Assembly: GCF_001618865.1 (NCBI RefSeq)
Contig: NZ_CP015136.1
Coordinates: forward strand, 3,817,001-3,881,000
DNA length: 64,000 bases
Source: Luteitalea pratensis
GTDB lineage: Bacteria; Acidobacteriota; Vicinamibacteria; Vicinamibacterales; Vicinamibacteraceae
Direction: 5' to 3'
The translations under genes and the position numbers were made by a program. Below, one piece after another: positions 16,036-25,122 of this stretch. Below the pieces are notes generated by a model that did not search any database, was not told the origin of the DNA, and was given only the letters and a program-made list of their open reading frames with translations. Positions within the stretch are counted from its first letter, which is position 1, and every line of letters starts with the position of its first letter.

Positions 16036-16770
16036 TCACACGGTACCTGAAGGTGTCGGCACCCGGCGCGCGGCCGCCCACAAGGACAGGGCCCACGCCA
16101 CCTGCGCGAGCAGGTACACGAACAGCAGCTTCGCTCCCGCGAACACGACCTCGACGGAGGACGCCGACAGGATCCGTGGCCGCCAGTAGACATAGCGCCA
16201 GGGCACCCACACCAGTAGCATCACACCGGCCAGCGTGACCAGAAGGAGTCGCCACTCCAGTCCGGCCGTCAGCCACTTCAGCGTGAGCACGTCGCGACGT
16301 TCGTAGCCCGCAATCCACGCCAGGGCGGTCGCGAACCACGCCGGCACCAGAACCCACTGGACGAGTACGACGATCCAATGGACGGCCGTGTGCACCCAGC
16401 CGGTGCGCGTGATGTTGCCGGCGACGATCGCTGCCGCGTCGACCTCGCCCGCGCGCGACATCCACCACGTCTCGAACCAGCCCGCGCCGCCGCACAGCAC
16501 GCCGAGCACGACCAGGACCACCAGCACCAACGGTAGATGCCGCGCCGCCGCACTGACGCTCGACCACGGCGCGACGCCATGCACGAGCCCGTGCGATGCC
16601 GACGTCGACGACAGCAGCAGCAACACGCCCGCGACGACGATCAATAGCGTCGAGACGGCGAGCATCGGCACGTTGGCCTCTGGCGTGTAGAGGAAGCCGA
16701 GGAGGGCGGCACCAGCGAGCGCGTCGAAAACACCTAGCCAGAGGGCGGTCCTGAACACGGCGGCGATCAT
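16036..16770 (-). CDS. Hypothetical multi-pass membrane protein
   Basis: The 244-residue protein has about six hydrophobic segments, for example VFDALAGAALLGFLY, MLAVSTLLIVVAGVLLLLSS, LPLVLVVLVVLGVLCGGAGW, WIVVLVQWVLVPAWFATALA and LLLVTLAGVMLLVWVPW. No family recognised. Its ATG overlaps the stop codon of the alpha-2-macroglobulin gene by 4 bp, so the two are probably translated together and may assemble in the envelope. The stop codon is followed 2 bp later by the next gene. Confidence 0.75.
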   Translation of the reverse strand: MIAAVFRTALWLGVFDALAGAALLGFLYTPEANVPMLAVSTLLIVVAGVLLLLSSTSASHGLVHGVAPWSSVSAAARHLPLVLVVLVVLGVLCGGAGWFETWWMSRAGEVDAAAIVAGNITRTGWVHTAVHWIVVLVQWVLVPAWFATALAWIAGYERRDVLTLKWLTAGLEWRLLLVTLAGVMLLVWVPWRYVYWRPRILSASSVEVVFAGAKLLFVYLLAQVAWALSLWAAARRVPTPSGTV

Positions 16771-19700
16771 CGGGGCTCCTGTGCGCTCGGCACGTCGAGC
16801 GACAACGCGGCGCTCGAGGCGTGCACACCCGGCACATACATCGGCGAGACTTGCGCAGGCATCGCGCGGAACTGGCCCGGCGTCGTCACTCGGAGCAGGT
16901 ACGCGAACTCGGCCCGGCCAGGCATTTCGTCGAGGAAGAGCGCGACCCGATCGTCGCGATACTCACGGTGCGAACCGTAGGTCCAGCTGGGCGGCTTCGC
17001 GAGTTCGAGCAGGTCGGGACGAGTGACGGCCTCGGCGCCTGCGGGGATGGGATCTTCGATCATGAGATAGCGCCAGTCGCTGGACCCGGCGACGACCAGG
17101 CGCACGAGGATCAGGTCGCCCGGGCTGGCCGTGCCGATGTAGGGTCGCTCGTCGTAAACCACGCGACCATTTCGTCGCACCGGCGCGAGCGTGAAGTACT
17201 TGCGACTGAGCGCCAGCTTGCGTGTGCCCGTGCGTTCGAGGCCCTCGGCCGTGTCGTAGTAGCGCGCACTCGCGGTCCAGTACACCGGCCCGCCCGCCGA
17301 CGTGATCGTGACCGCGTTGTTGCCGGCCGCGGCGGGCAGGGTGACGACGACGGGGAAGGGGCGCGTCCAGTCCGCGGGCGTGAACGCCACGCTCTGGGAC
17401 TGCCCGCCACTCGAGACGGTCACCGTCACTGCCGCCGGCCGTTCCTGTCGTCCCTGCATCACGCCGAGGAGTCCGTAGAGCACCATCGCGGTCTGCTTGG
17501 TGCTGGCCCAGGACATCCCGTCCGCACGGTTGGCCATCAGCCACCGGAGGGCGGGATCGATGAGCGGATCGTTCGGCCGCACCGCCGCAAGCGCCTGCAC
17601 GGCGGCAGCGGTCGCATCGGCGGTCGCATCCCCCCAGTCGCCGAGGAGCGGATCGTTCTCGGAGGTCCACCAGGCGAGATCACCCTTTGTCTGTGCGCGC
17701 GTCGCCAGGATGCCGGCCAGTTCTCCGGCTCGCGCATCCTTGTTCGTGTGCAGGGCGAGCAGGAGCCACGCCTGGCCGTACGGCGACATGTCCGTGCGCC
17801 GGCCCCACAACTCGGTGACAAGCGCCGCGGCATCGAACCCATCCTGCTCGGGTTTCGCGTCGGCTGCGGCGGCCCTGGCCAACACGTAGGCAGCATAGGC
17901 CTTGAGTTCGGGCACCATCGCCGGCGTTTCCACCAGTTGCCGCGCCAGCGCGGACGTGCCGTTCTGCAGCGCCGCCGAGGGCACCTCGATCGAGGCCGCC
18001 CGCGCCTCCAGCAATCCGTACAACGCATACGCGGTCATGAACGGATGGTCGTCATCGGTGCGCCACCAGCCCCAGCCGCCGTTCTCGTGCTGCAGGCGGA
18101 GCAGCCTGGCGAGGCCGGCCCGCGAGACGCGATCGAGCATGCTCATGCGCTCGGTCGGCGCCAGCTTCAGCTGGTCGAGCGTCCGCATCACCAGCAGGTT
18201 CGGCACGAAGCTGGAGACCGTCTGTTCGGTGCAGCCGTACGGATAGTTCACCAGTTCATCGAGGGCGCCGAGCAGCGAACCGGCCATCGACGGCATCAGG
18301 CTCACCACGACACTGCGTGCGTTCGGGTTCGTGGCCTCGGGAATCGCGAGGTCCACCGTGCGCGACGCGCCCGCTGCAACGGACCCCGAGACGCCGACGT
18401 CACGCCGCGCGCCGAACGGATGCACCGGGATGGTCAGCGCCATCGCATCGCTTCCGCCCGCCGCGGTCACCGTTCCGGTGAATGTGGCCGACCCGGGGGC
18501 GCTGGCACCGAAGGCCCATTCAGTGCGCGCCTCGCCACCGGTGGGGACGGTCAGGGTCGTTGGTGCGCCGCCGCGGGACTCGAGGCCGGCAGCAGTCATG
18601 GCGACGGTGACGGGCAGGGCACCACCCTCCTTGTAGTTGTGCACGATGGCAGGCACCCGTACCTCGTCGCGTTCGGTGAGGAATCGGGGCGCGACGATGC
18701 GCAGCAGGAGATCGCGTGTCGTGATCGTGCGTGCGACGGCCATTCCGACCTGTGTTTCGCGGGTGACGGCGCGGGCGGTCAGCCGCCAGGTGGTCAGCGA
18801 GTCCGGGTAGTCGACCTTGACCGTGGCCGTGCCATCGAGCCCGGTCACGACGGACGGACTCCAGTAGATGGCGTCAGGGAAGTTCTTGCGCACCTGTGGC
18901 CGTTCGGGCGTGTCGCCCTTGAAGTCGGCCAGTGACAGCGGCCGCCGCCGCTGCGCCAGCTTCAGGCGCAGCGTCCCCGAGTAGCCCATGAAGTAGTACT
19001 GCCGGGAGTAGTCGGTGGTCACCCGACTGTACTCGGTGCGATAGAAGACGCGCAGTGGATCGGCAGTCGTGTCCTTGCGAACGCCGTAGACCGCCTCGTC
19101 GACGACACCCAGCGCGACCTGCGCCTGCACCGGACTGCCGGCCGCGTCCAGCGTCCGCAGTGAATAGACACCAGGTTCGCCGGGACGATAGATGGCCTTG
19201 TCGGCTGTGACCTCGATCTTGACGGCGCGACCCGTGGCGGGGACGCGCACCTTCTTCTCCGCGTAGTAGACCTTGTCGTCCTTCAGGTAGAGGAGGTTGA
19301 CCCAGGTGTCGCCAAGGTCGCCGTCGGTCACCGGCACGTCGAACGTGCCATCCGACGATGGCTGGCGGAGGTCGTACCAGGTCAGCGTACGCGCCTCCTT
19401 CGTCAGCAGCACGGGCGTTGCCGGAGCGACGCCGCGGACGGCTACTTTCGCCGTGTCGCCCGGCGCGTAGGTGCTCTTGTCGGTCACGAGTTCGATTACT
19501 TCACCGCCGCTCGTGTAGGTCTCCTCGGTCGCGCCTGGTACCCACAAGTAGGCGTTGTCGATCACCGCGCGCGTCCCGGACATCGCACGCGCCTCCAGCA
19601 GGTAGCTGCCCGGCGACTCCGGCGCCCTGGTCTGCCACGTGGCCCGTCCGTCGGCGCCTGTGGTCGTGTTGCCCGAGGTCAGCACCTCGCGACGTTGCTG

Positions 19701-21464
19701 CTGCGTGTTCGAATCCCATTCGGTCCGCACGAGCTGCACGGTCACGGGAATGCCGACAACGCCGCTGCCCCGATAGTCGACGGCGCGCACCCGAAAGTCG
19801 ATGGGGGTCCCTGGCCTGGCCACCGAAGGCGTTGCCCGTGCCGCGATGAGGTAATCGCCCCACGTCGCCACCGCGAGGCCGCTACCGGTCACCTCCAGAT
19901 CGCTCGCGTCCTTGATGCGTGCCTCGAACCGGACCTGAAGGTCACTGCTCGTCTCGCTCTCGGGTAGCGGCACCTTGAAGCGGGCCTGGCCCTGCGCGTC
20001 GAGCGTGGCGGTCAGCGTGTCCAGTTCGTCGCCGCCGTAGAAATAGCCGTCCTCGTTTTCGTCTTCGCTCTCGCTGTCCACCCACCGTAACGGCGAATAG
20101 TACGGGCCGGCCTGGACGACGAGGCGCACCTCCGCGTTGCGCACCGGCTGGCCGAAGTAGTAGCGCGCGTTGACCGTGACGTCGATCGTCTGGCCCTGAC
20201 GGGCGAGCGCCACGCCTGGCGTGACACTCACCTCGAACTCCGGCTTCCGGTACTCCTGCACGTCGAACGACCCGGTCGCTTTCGCATCGCCAGACGCGAC
20301 CTCGACGGTGTAGATCCCGAGCGCGGCGCTGGCCGGCAGCGCCACCTCGGTGTCGACGGCGCCGAAGGCGTCGACGTCGCGGCGCACACGATGAATCACG
20401 CGTCCGGTACGGTCGCTGATGGCCATCTCCACCGTCTGCTGATCGAAGGGTTCAATCGCCATGCCGGTGCGCCAGCGCAGGATCGCCTTGGCCTTCACCG
20501 TGTGGCCCGGCCTGTAGACGGGGCGGTCCGTGAACACATGCGCGACGAGTTCACGGCGTGGGTTGGACTGCAGCCCGTAGGTCGGCGGCGTGCTCGCGAC
20601 GGCCTGCTCGCCGCAGTGGCCCACCGTGATCAGATCGTCGGCGGTCACATCACCGAGCGGGATCGTGGCGAGGCCGCGTGCGTCGGTGGTCGCCGTGCCG
20701 AGTGTGACCTTGTCGGCGATGGCGGCCACGCCGCATCCGGCCACGGGCTGGCCCTTGGTGCGATCGACCGTGTACACCAGCATCGTGCCAGGGGCGACCT
20801 TGGTGACCAGTGCCACGTCGGACACCATGAGGATCGTGTAGGCGAGTTGCGTACCGGTCACGGCCTCGACGAGGTAGACACCAGGGCGCTTCACCTCGAT
20901 CGGGATGCGGCGCACATCGGTGTCAGCCAGCCTGGGCAGGATTTCGCGCCACGAGGCGACGACTTGCCTGTCGTTGAGCAGCGGCACCTGGGCGTAGGCG
21001 GTGAGACCGAGCTGCACGCGACGCTGCACGGTGGCCTTGTCGGCACCGGCGCGGCGCTGGGCGCGATACTCGCGACTCACCTGGCGCCGCAGGAATGACT
21101 GCAGGTCGGCGCGTCGTCCGGCCTTCCACGAGGCGAGCCGCTCGAGCCACGTCTGCTCGGTCGGCACCGTGTACTCCCCGCTTCCCAACGTGTGCGCATC
21201 GTCGAGGCCGGCGAAGAAGGCGACGGGGTCGGCGACGCGGTAGATGCGGAAGTCCAGGGAGCCGAGCCGCTCGAACGTGAGGGTGATGTACGGCGAACTC
21301 GTGCTGGTGAAGATCTCACCGCTCGACAGCGAGAAGGCCGGGCGATCGGCAGGCCGAACCGGCGTGGTCTGTTCCTGCGCGCCGGCGATCCCCGCCATGG
21401 ACATCACCAGGACCAGCAGGAAGGCGGTCACGCCCGGTCGGAGGCGGGGCCTGTGCATGCTCAT
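16767..21464 (-). CDS. Alpha-2-macroglobulin family protein with thioester
   Basis: The protein has 1565 residues with a signal peptide (FLLVLVMSMAGIAGAQ). Macroglobulin-type beta modules fill the N-terminal half, including VFTDRPVYRPGHTVKAKAIL and VQEYRKPEFEVSVTPGVALA. The segment KNFPDAIYWSPSVVTG leads into the MG10-like region. Near residue 1075 the thioester motif is intact (YPYGCTEQTVSSFVPN), followed by the helical TED domain (LLRLQHENGGWGWWRTDDDH). Bacterial alpha-2-macroglobulins trap proteases in the periplasm. Pairing with DUF1175 recalls the E. coli YfaS/YfaT locus rather than the YfhM/PbpC locus. A start at the second Met is possible. Confidence 0.95.
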   Translation of the reverse strand: MSMHRPRLRPGVTAFLLVLVMSMAGIAGAQEQTTPVRPADRPAFSLSSGEIFTSTSSPYITLTFERLGSLDFRIYRVADPVAFFAGLDDAHTLGSGEYTVPTEQTWLERLASWKAGRRADLQSFLRRQVSREYRAQRRAGADKATVQRRVQLGLTAYAQVPLLNDRQVVASWREILPRLADTDVRRIPIEVKRPGVYLVEAVTGTQLAYTILMVSDVALVTKVAPGTMLVYTVDRTKGQPVAGCGVAAIADKVTLGTATTDARGLATIPLGDVTADDLITVGHCGEQAVASTPPTYGLQSNPRRELVAHVFTDRPVYRPGHTVKAKAILRWRTGMAIEPFDQQTVEMAISDRTGRVIHRVRRDVDAFGAVDTEVALPASAALGIYTVEVASGDAKATGSFDVQEYRKPEFEVSVTPGVALARQGQTIDVTVNARYYFGQPVRNAEVRLVVQAGPYYSPLRWVDSESEDENEDGYFYGGDELDTLTATLDAQGQARFKVPLPESETSSDLQVRFEARIKDASDLEVTGSGLAVATWGDYLIAARATPSVARPGTPIDFRVRAVDYRGSGVVGIPVTVQLVRTEWDSNTQQQRREVLTSGNTTTGADGRATWQTRAPESPGSYLLEARAMSGTRAVIDNAYLWVPGATEETYTSGGEVIELVTDKSTYAPGDTAKVAVRGVAPATPVLLTKEARTLTWYDLRQPSSDGTFDVPVTDGDLGDTWVNLLYLKDDKVYYAEKKVRVPATGRAVKIEVTADKAIYRPGEPGVYSLRTLDAAGSPVQAQVALGVVDEAVYGVRKDTTADPLRVFYRTEYSRVTTDYSRQYYFMGYSGTLRLKLAQRRRPLSLADFKGDTPERPQVRKNFPDAIYWSPSVVTGLDGTATVKVDYPDSLTTWRLTARAVTRETQVGMAVARTITTRDLLLRIVAPRFLTERDEVRVPAIVHNYKEGGALPVTVAMTAAGLESRGGAPTTLTVPTGGEARTEWAFGASAPGSATFTGTVTAAGGSDAMALTIPVHPFGARRDVGVSGSVAAGASRTVDLAIPEATNPNARSVVVSLMPSMAGSLLGALDELVNYPYGCTEQTVSSFVPNLLVMRTLDQLKLAPTERMSMLDRVSRAGLARLLRLQHENGGWGWWRTDDDHPFMTAYALYGLLEARAASIEVPSAALQNGTSALARQLVETPAMVPELKAYAAYVLARAAAADAKPEQDGFDAAALVTELWGRRTDMSPYGQAWLLLALHTNKDARAGELAGILATRAQTKGDLAWWTSENDPLLGDWGDATADATAAAVQALAAVRPNDPLIDPALRWLMANRADGMSWASTKQTAMVLYGLLGVMQGRQERPAAVTVTVSSGGQSQSVAFTPADWTRPFPVVVTLPAAAGNNAVTITSAGGPVYWTASARYYDTAEGLERTGTRKLALSRKYFTLAPVRRNGRVVYDERPYIGTASPGDLILVRLVVAGSSDWRYLMIEDPIPAGAEAVTRPDLLELAKPPSWTYGSHREYRDDRVALFLDEMPGRAEFAYLLRVTTPGQFRAMPAQVSPMYVPGVHASSAALSLDVPSAQEPR

Positions 21465-22126
21465 GCAATCCTCAGTCGGTAGACCCCGAGAAACGCGGGG
21501 TTGCCAGGCAACGGGCGCCAGCGTGGCGAGGGATGCTGTCGCAGATCGGCAAGCGATGCCTTTCGCATCTCGCCTGGAGCGCCGGTGGCCGCGTCGGGGC
21601 CCGTGTGGTAGACCACCCAGTCGGTCCGCCCCGGCTCGAACGCCGACCTGCCCACGAATACCATCAGGTGCTCGGGAAGGCGCTGGCCTTCCTGCCGGAA
21701 GGCGAGCAGATCGCCCGGCCTGGCCGCGGCCACATCACGGCTCACGAGCGCTGCGTTGAGGCGAAGGATCGTGCGCGCGTCGGCAAACTCGGCGTAACGG
21801 GCCGGTGTGGTGTCGGAGACGCGAAAGAGCGGCAGGCTGTCGCCGGCGGCGATCGGGCGTGCGTGCAACGCGGGGCGGACGTGCCCGCCCGGGATCGCGA
21901 TCCGACGCAGCCACTCGGGCGTGTGATCGCGCAGAGCTTCGCGGGTCGCGTGCCGGACGAGCGCGGCGCAATCGGTGACGTCGGGGGTGGCCCGATAGAA
22001 CTGGGCGTCGGCCAGCAGGGTGAACCACGCCATGAAGGCGGCGCGGTCCTGGGCGTCGAGCGTGAGACGGGGCGTCGCCGCGGGAGCAACGAGGAACAGG
22101 GCAGTCAACAGCGCGGCAACACGCAT
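21461..22126 (-). CDS. DUF1175 (YfaT-like) secreted protein
   Basis: The 221-residue protein has a signal peptide (RVAALLTALFLVAPAA) and the DUF1175 pattern. Visible are DVTDCAALVRHATREAL, GDSLPLFR, ARPGDLLAFRQEGQRLPEHL, MVFVGRS and DWVVYHTGPDA. The order Asp-Cys then GDLLAF then His-x-Met-x-Phe-x-Gly resembles the Cys/His layout of NlpC/P60-like hydrolases; this resemblance is an inference. DUF1175 genes are known partners of alpha-2-macroglobulin genes (E. coli yfaT/yfaS). It overlaps the start of the macroglobulin gene by 4 bp and is the first gene of the operon. Confidence 0.85.
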   Translation of the reverse strand: MRVAALLTALFLVAPAATPRLTLDAQDRAAFMAWFTLLADAQFYRATPDVTDCAALVRHATREALRDHTPEWLRRIAIPGGHVRPALHARPIAAGDSLPLFRVSDTTPARYAEFADARTILRLNAALVSRDVAAARPGDLLAFRQEGQRLPEHLMVFVGRSAFEPGRTDWVVYHTGPDAATGAPGEMRKASLADLRQHPSPRWRPLPGNPAFLGVYRLRIA

Positions 22127-22150
22127 CTGGTCGCGGGTGAGTGTATATCG

Positions 22151-22209
22151 GGGAATCGCGGGGACGGGATTCGGGAGTCGGGATGCGGAGTCGGGAGTCG
22201 TCGGGAGGG
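22151..22209 (-). repeat. GACTCCC/GAATCCC heptad array after a stop codon
   Basis: Read on the minus strand, the glycosyltransferase TAA is followed by CCCTCCCGACGACTCCCGAC and then TCCGCATCCC, GACTCCC, GAATCCCG. This is the same unit as at 10014 and is again oriented with the gene it follows. Confidence 0.75.
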
Positions 22210-23118
22210 TTACCGGCCGAACGCGATAGGGAGGACCTCGAGGTAGGCGCGCGCTTCGTCACGCCGGCCACGCAGCAGGCTGATCACGGTTCGCAGAAGC
22301 ATCCCGACCACGAGCAGCGGCCGGATCAGCACGCGAGCTGCCAGCGAACCCTGCTTGGCGACGTAGCGAAGCAGGTTCCGGTACCAGATCGTCGAGAACG
22401 ACCCGAGGCCGAGCGCGCGCATCGCCACGCCACCTTCGTGCACGACCTGCGCGCCAGCGGCGTAGCGGAGTCGCCAGCCCGCGACGCGCATGCGCTGGCA
22501 GAAGTCGACGTCCTCGAACCAGGCGGGATGGAACTGCGTGTCGAAGCCACCGACGGAGTCGAACGCGAGCCGCCTCACGAGGAGGCACGCGGCCGAGGGC
22601 TGCTCGATATCCTGATCGCAGGTTCGGTCGAGATCGGTCGCGAGATAGCGCCGCGACGCCGGATTGTCCGGCCAGAGGTGGTCCAGCAGCAGCAGGTCGG
22701 CCGCCCAGGTGCCGAGGGTGGGGAAGCGACGCAGGCTGTAGCCTGGCTGGGGATGGCCATCTGGCCCGATCAACTGTGCGCCGACGGCGCCGACATCGGC
22801 CTCCAGCCCTGCCGCGAGCATCCGATCCACTGCCGCCCGCGTAAGGACGATATCGGGGTTGAGGACCAGCGCCCACGGCGTCGACGACTCGCGTACCCCG
22901 GCATTGACGCCGCCCGCGAACCCGAGATTGCGGTCGGCGGCGACCAGCTGAGCCTCCGGCACCCGCACGCGGACGTACTCGCTGGTGCCGTCGGTCGAGG
23001 CGTTGTCGACCACGATGACCGGCCAGCCAGTGGCTATGGCCGCGTCGAGCGCACGGGCAAGGTGCCGGCGGGCGTTCCAGGCGACGAAGACGAGCGTGAC
23101 GGGGGCGACTGGGTCCAC
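22210..23118 (-). CDS. Family 2 glycosyltransferase
   Basis: This 302-residue GT-A fold transferase begins [20 protein letters not shown]. It has [11 protein letters not shown] (nucleotide-binding Asp), [17 protein letters not shown] (rhamnosyltransferase-like), LVLNPDIVL (DxD-type position), [15 protein letters not shown] and [18 protein letters not shown] (catalytic ED region). The C-terminal segment ([20 protein letters not shown]) may associate with the membrane. It likely adds sugars such as rhamnose during glycan assembly. The GTG at 23118 is preferred; a longer frame to 23274 would run into the msrP leader and adds no conserved sequence. Confidence 0.88.
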   Translation of the reverse strand: MDPVAPVTLVFVAWNARRHLARALDAAIATGWPVIVVDNASTDGTSEYVRVRVPEAQLVAADRNLGFAGGVNAGVRESSTPWALVLNPDIVLTRAAVDRMLAAGLEADVGAVGAQLIGPDGHPQPGYSLRRFPTLGTWAADLLLLDHLWPDNPASRRYLATDLDRTCDQDIEQPSAACLLVRRLAFDSVGGFDTQFHPAWFEDVDFCQRMRVAGWRLRYAAGAQVVHEGGVAMRALGLGSFSTIWYRNLLRYVAKQGSLAARVLIRPLLVVGMLLRTVISLLRGRRDEARAYLEVLPIAFGR

Positions 23119-23252
23119 GACCGGGCCGCCAGTGTGCCACGATTGCGCGTATGGCTGTTCCGGCCGACTGTAACCAACCCGGGGCGGTTGACGAAGTACC
23201 TGATGGGCGTGCCACGAGGACGGTTGGCCGCGGCCCACAACGGGACACGACG

Positions 23253-24209
23253 ATGTTGATTCGAACGACACCAACGATTCCGACGCGTGAAATCACCGAC
23301 GAACGGCTCTATCTCGATCGTCGCGCCTTCATCCGTGCCTCGGTCGGCGTGGCGGCTGCTGGTGTGGCCGGGGCCTTGCTGCCCTTCGATGAGGCGCGGG
23401 CCCAGGGCGGCGCCGCCCTGGCGAACGTGCGCAAGAGTCCGTTGAGCACCACCGGCGAGAAGCTCAACCCGTTGGAGGACATCACCAGCTACAACAACTA
23501 CTACGAGTTCGGCACCGACAAGAGCGACCCGAGGGCCAACAGCGGCAGGTTCAAGCCGGCGCCGTGGACGGTCAAGATCGACGGCGAGGTCGGCAAGCCC
23601 GGCGACTACACGCTCGAGGACCTGCTCCAGCGTTTCCCGCTCGAGGAGCGCATCTACCGCCTTCGCTGCGTCGAGGGGTGGTCGATGGTGATTCCGTGGG
23701 TCGGCTTTCCGCTCCGCGACCTGCTGAAGGTCGTCGAGCCCTCGGCCAAGGCGAAATTCGTCGAGTTCACGACCGTGCAGCGGCCCAGCGAGATGCCCGG
23801 GTTGCGCTACCCGGTACTCGAGTGGCCGTATCGCGAGGGCCTCCGCCTCGACGAGGCGCAGCATCCGCTGACGATCATGGCGGTGGGCCTGTACGGCAAG
23901 ACGCTCCTCAACCAGAACGGTGCGCCGCTACGTCTCGTGGTGCCCTGGAAGTATGGGTTCAAGTCGATCAAGTCGATCGTCCGGATCCGCCTGACGACGG
24001 GACAGCCGCAGACGTCGTGGAACCTGTCGGCGCCAGAGGAATACGGCTTCTACTCCAACGTCAACCCGCAGGTCGACCATCCCCGCTGGAGCCAGGCGCG
24101 CGAACGGCGCCTCGGCGAATTCCTCCGCCGCGAGACCCTGATGTTCAACGGCTACGGGGACCAGGTGGCGGGCCTGTACCGGGGGCTCGACCTCAAGAGG
24201 AACTTCTAA
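23253..24209 (+). CDS. msrP: Protein-methionine-sulfoxide reductase catalytic subunit MsrP
   Basis: The 318-residue periplasmic molybdoenzyme begins with a Tat signal ([18 protein letters not shown]). The sulfite-oxidase-type fold is visible in [54 protein letters not shown] (the Cys that binds molybdenum) and [15 protein letters not shown]. MsrP repairs oxidised methionine in envelope proteins using electrons from MsrQ. The ATG at 23253 gives the complete signal. The msrQ gene follows after 156 bp that contain two repeat elements. The moaA gene for its cofactor lies far away, at 56-57 kb. Confidence 0.96.
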   Translation: MLIRTTPTIPTREITDERLYLDRRAFIRASVGVAAAGVAGALLPFDEARAQGGAALANVRKSPLSTTGEKLNPLEDITSYNNYYEFGTDKSDPRANSGRFKPAPWTVKIDGEVGKPGDYTLEDLLQRFPLEERIYRLRCVEGWSMVIPWVGFPLRDLLKVVEPSAKAKFVEFTTVQRPSEMPGLRYPVLEWPYREGLRLDEAQHPLTIMAVGLYGKTLLNQNGAPLRLVVPWKYGFKSIKSIVRIRLTTGQPQTSWNLSAPEEYGFYSNVNPQVDHPRWSQARERRLGEFLRRETLMFNGYGDQVAGLYRGLDLKRNF

Positions 24210-24262
24210 CGCCTGACGCTTAGCGCCTCACGACCAACGCCGAACGCTGGACGCTTCACGTC
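24207..24262 (+). repeat. TRACGCC-type heptad array after msrP
   Basis: The msrP stop TAA is itself the first part of a unit: TAACGCC, TGACGCT, TAGCGCC, then more divergent units (CCAACGCCGAACGCTGGACG). The three leading units carry TAA, TGA and TAG in turn. Confidence 0.8.
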
Positions 24263-24267
24263 ACGGT

Positions 24268-24363
24268 GGTAGGGACGCCTCTCCGAGGCGTCCATGACCG
24301 CGGCGCTCTGGGCCGTCGTGACAGGCCGCACCGATGGACCGCTCGGAGAGCGGTCCCTACCTT
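24268..24363. repeat. GGTAGGGAC palindromic element, inverted pair
   Basis: GGTAGGGACGCCTCTCCGAG and GCGTCC form one hairpin, and about 55 bp later GGACCGCTCGGAGAGCGGTC then CCTACC forms a second one. The outer GGTAGGGAC/GGTCCCTACC ends are inverted to each other. The shared form TAGGG-stem-CTCCGAG-stem recurs at 31824-31905 with a GCCGGCT stem. Confidence 0.8.
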
Positions 24364-24365
24364 CA

Positions 24366-24941
24366 ATGACTCCACGTCAGGCCAAACCGATCATCTGGCT
24401 GCTGTGCCTCACGCCGCTGGCGTGGCTGGTCTATCGCGTCGTGTCCGGCCGGCTCAGCGCGAATCCGATCGACGACATCACCGACTTCACCGGGCAGTGG
24501 TCCCTGCGCCTGCTGCTGGTGAGCCTTTCGGTGACGCCGATTCGCCGCCTCGCGGGATGGAACGGGATCATCCAGTGGCGGCGCCTGCTCGGATTGTTCA
24601 CGTTCTTCTACGTGTGCCTGCATCTGAGCACGTACGTCGTGCTCGATCAGTTCTTCGACCCGACGTCGATCGTGGCCGACATCGCCAAGCGGCGCTACAT
24701 CACTGTGGGCTTGACAGGGTTCCTGATCCTGCTGCCGCTCGCCATCACGTCGACCACCGGGTGGATCCGGCGGCTCGGGCGCCGCTGGCAGCGCCTGCAC
24801 CGCTTCGTGTACCTGGCGGCCGTGTGCGGCGTGATCCACCTGCTCTGGATCGTGAAGGGCGACGACCTCCGAGAGCCGGCCCTGTACGGCAGCATTCTCG
24901 CCGTACTGATGGCGATTCGTGCGTATTACTGGACACGATAA
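24366..24941 (+). CDS. msrQ: Heme-binding membrane subunit MsrQ (YedZ)
   Basis: This 191-residue ferric-reductase-like membrane protein has about six hydrophobic segments. Heme-ligand histidines lie in FTFFYVCLHLSTYVVLDQF and in WQRLHRFVYLAAVCGVIHLL. It passes quinone-derived electrons to MsrP in the periplasm. The ATG at 24366 begins the conserved N terminus (TPRQAKPIIWLLCLTPL); an in-frame ATG at 24294 would translate the intergenic repeat and is rejected. Confidence 0.94.
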   Translation: MTPRQAKPIIWLLCLTPLAWLVYRVVSGRLSANPIDDITDFTGQWSLRLLLVSLSVTPIRRLAGWNGIIQWRRLLGLFTFFYVCLHLSTYVVLDQFFDPTSIVADIAKRRYITVGLTGFLILLPLAITSTTGWIRRLGRRWQRLHRFVYLAAVCGVIHLLWIVKGDDLREPALYGSILAVLMAIRAYYWTR

Positions 24942-24965
24942 CGCCTAACGCCTAACGCCTAACGC
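24939..24965 (+). repeat. TAACGCC heptad array beginning with the msrQ stop codon
   Basis: The msrQ stop TAA opens the array TAACGCC, TAACGCC, TAACGCC, TAACGCG. The stop codon and the first repeat unit are the same bases, and the 7-bp period puts TAA in all three frames. Confidence 0.9.
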
Positions 24966-24969
24966 GGAA

Positions 24970-25122
24970 CAGCCAGCGTCCTGCGTCCTGTTCGGGTAAG
25001 TCCTGCAGCCTCCAACGTTCAGCTGCTTCCAGCCTCCAGCTTCCTGCCTCCTTCGCCCTTCGAAGATCGACGGCCCGATGACGAAGCCGAACGCGGGCGG
25101 AACTGGTATTTGGGCGAAGCGC
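24970..25122. repeat. GCGTCCT / CAGCCTC degenerate heptads
   Basis: The spacer holds GCGTCCTGCGTCCTG and then CTTCCAGCCTCCAGCTTCCT and GCCTCC, again with 7-bp spacing of CTCC/TTCC. The last 60 bases up to the stop codon of the next minus-strand gene show nothing recognisable. Confidence 0.6.

Noticed and set aside
10661-16770. Functional link between the PBP fusion and the alpha-2-macroglobulin, as for E. coli PbpC/YfhM
   Set aside because: The genes are about 3.7 kb apart on opposite strands with unrelated genes between, and DUF1175 points to the YfaS type instead.
16821-18935. 704-codon open frame on the plus strand
   Set aside because: Antisense to the alpha-2-macroglobulin gene; composition is typical of a GC shadow.
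24294-24365. Longer N terminus for MsrQ from the ATG at 24294
   Set aside because: It would translate the GGTAGGGAC palindromic repeat; family similarity begins at 24366.
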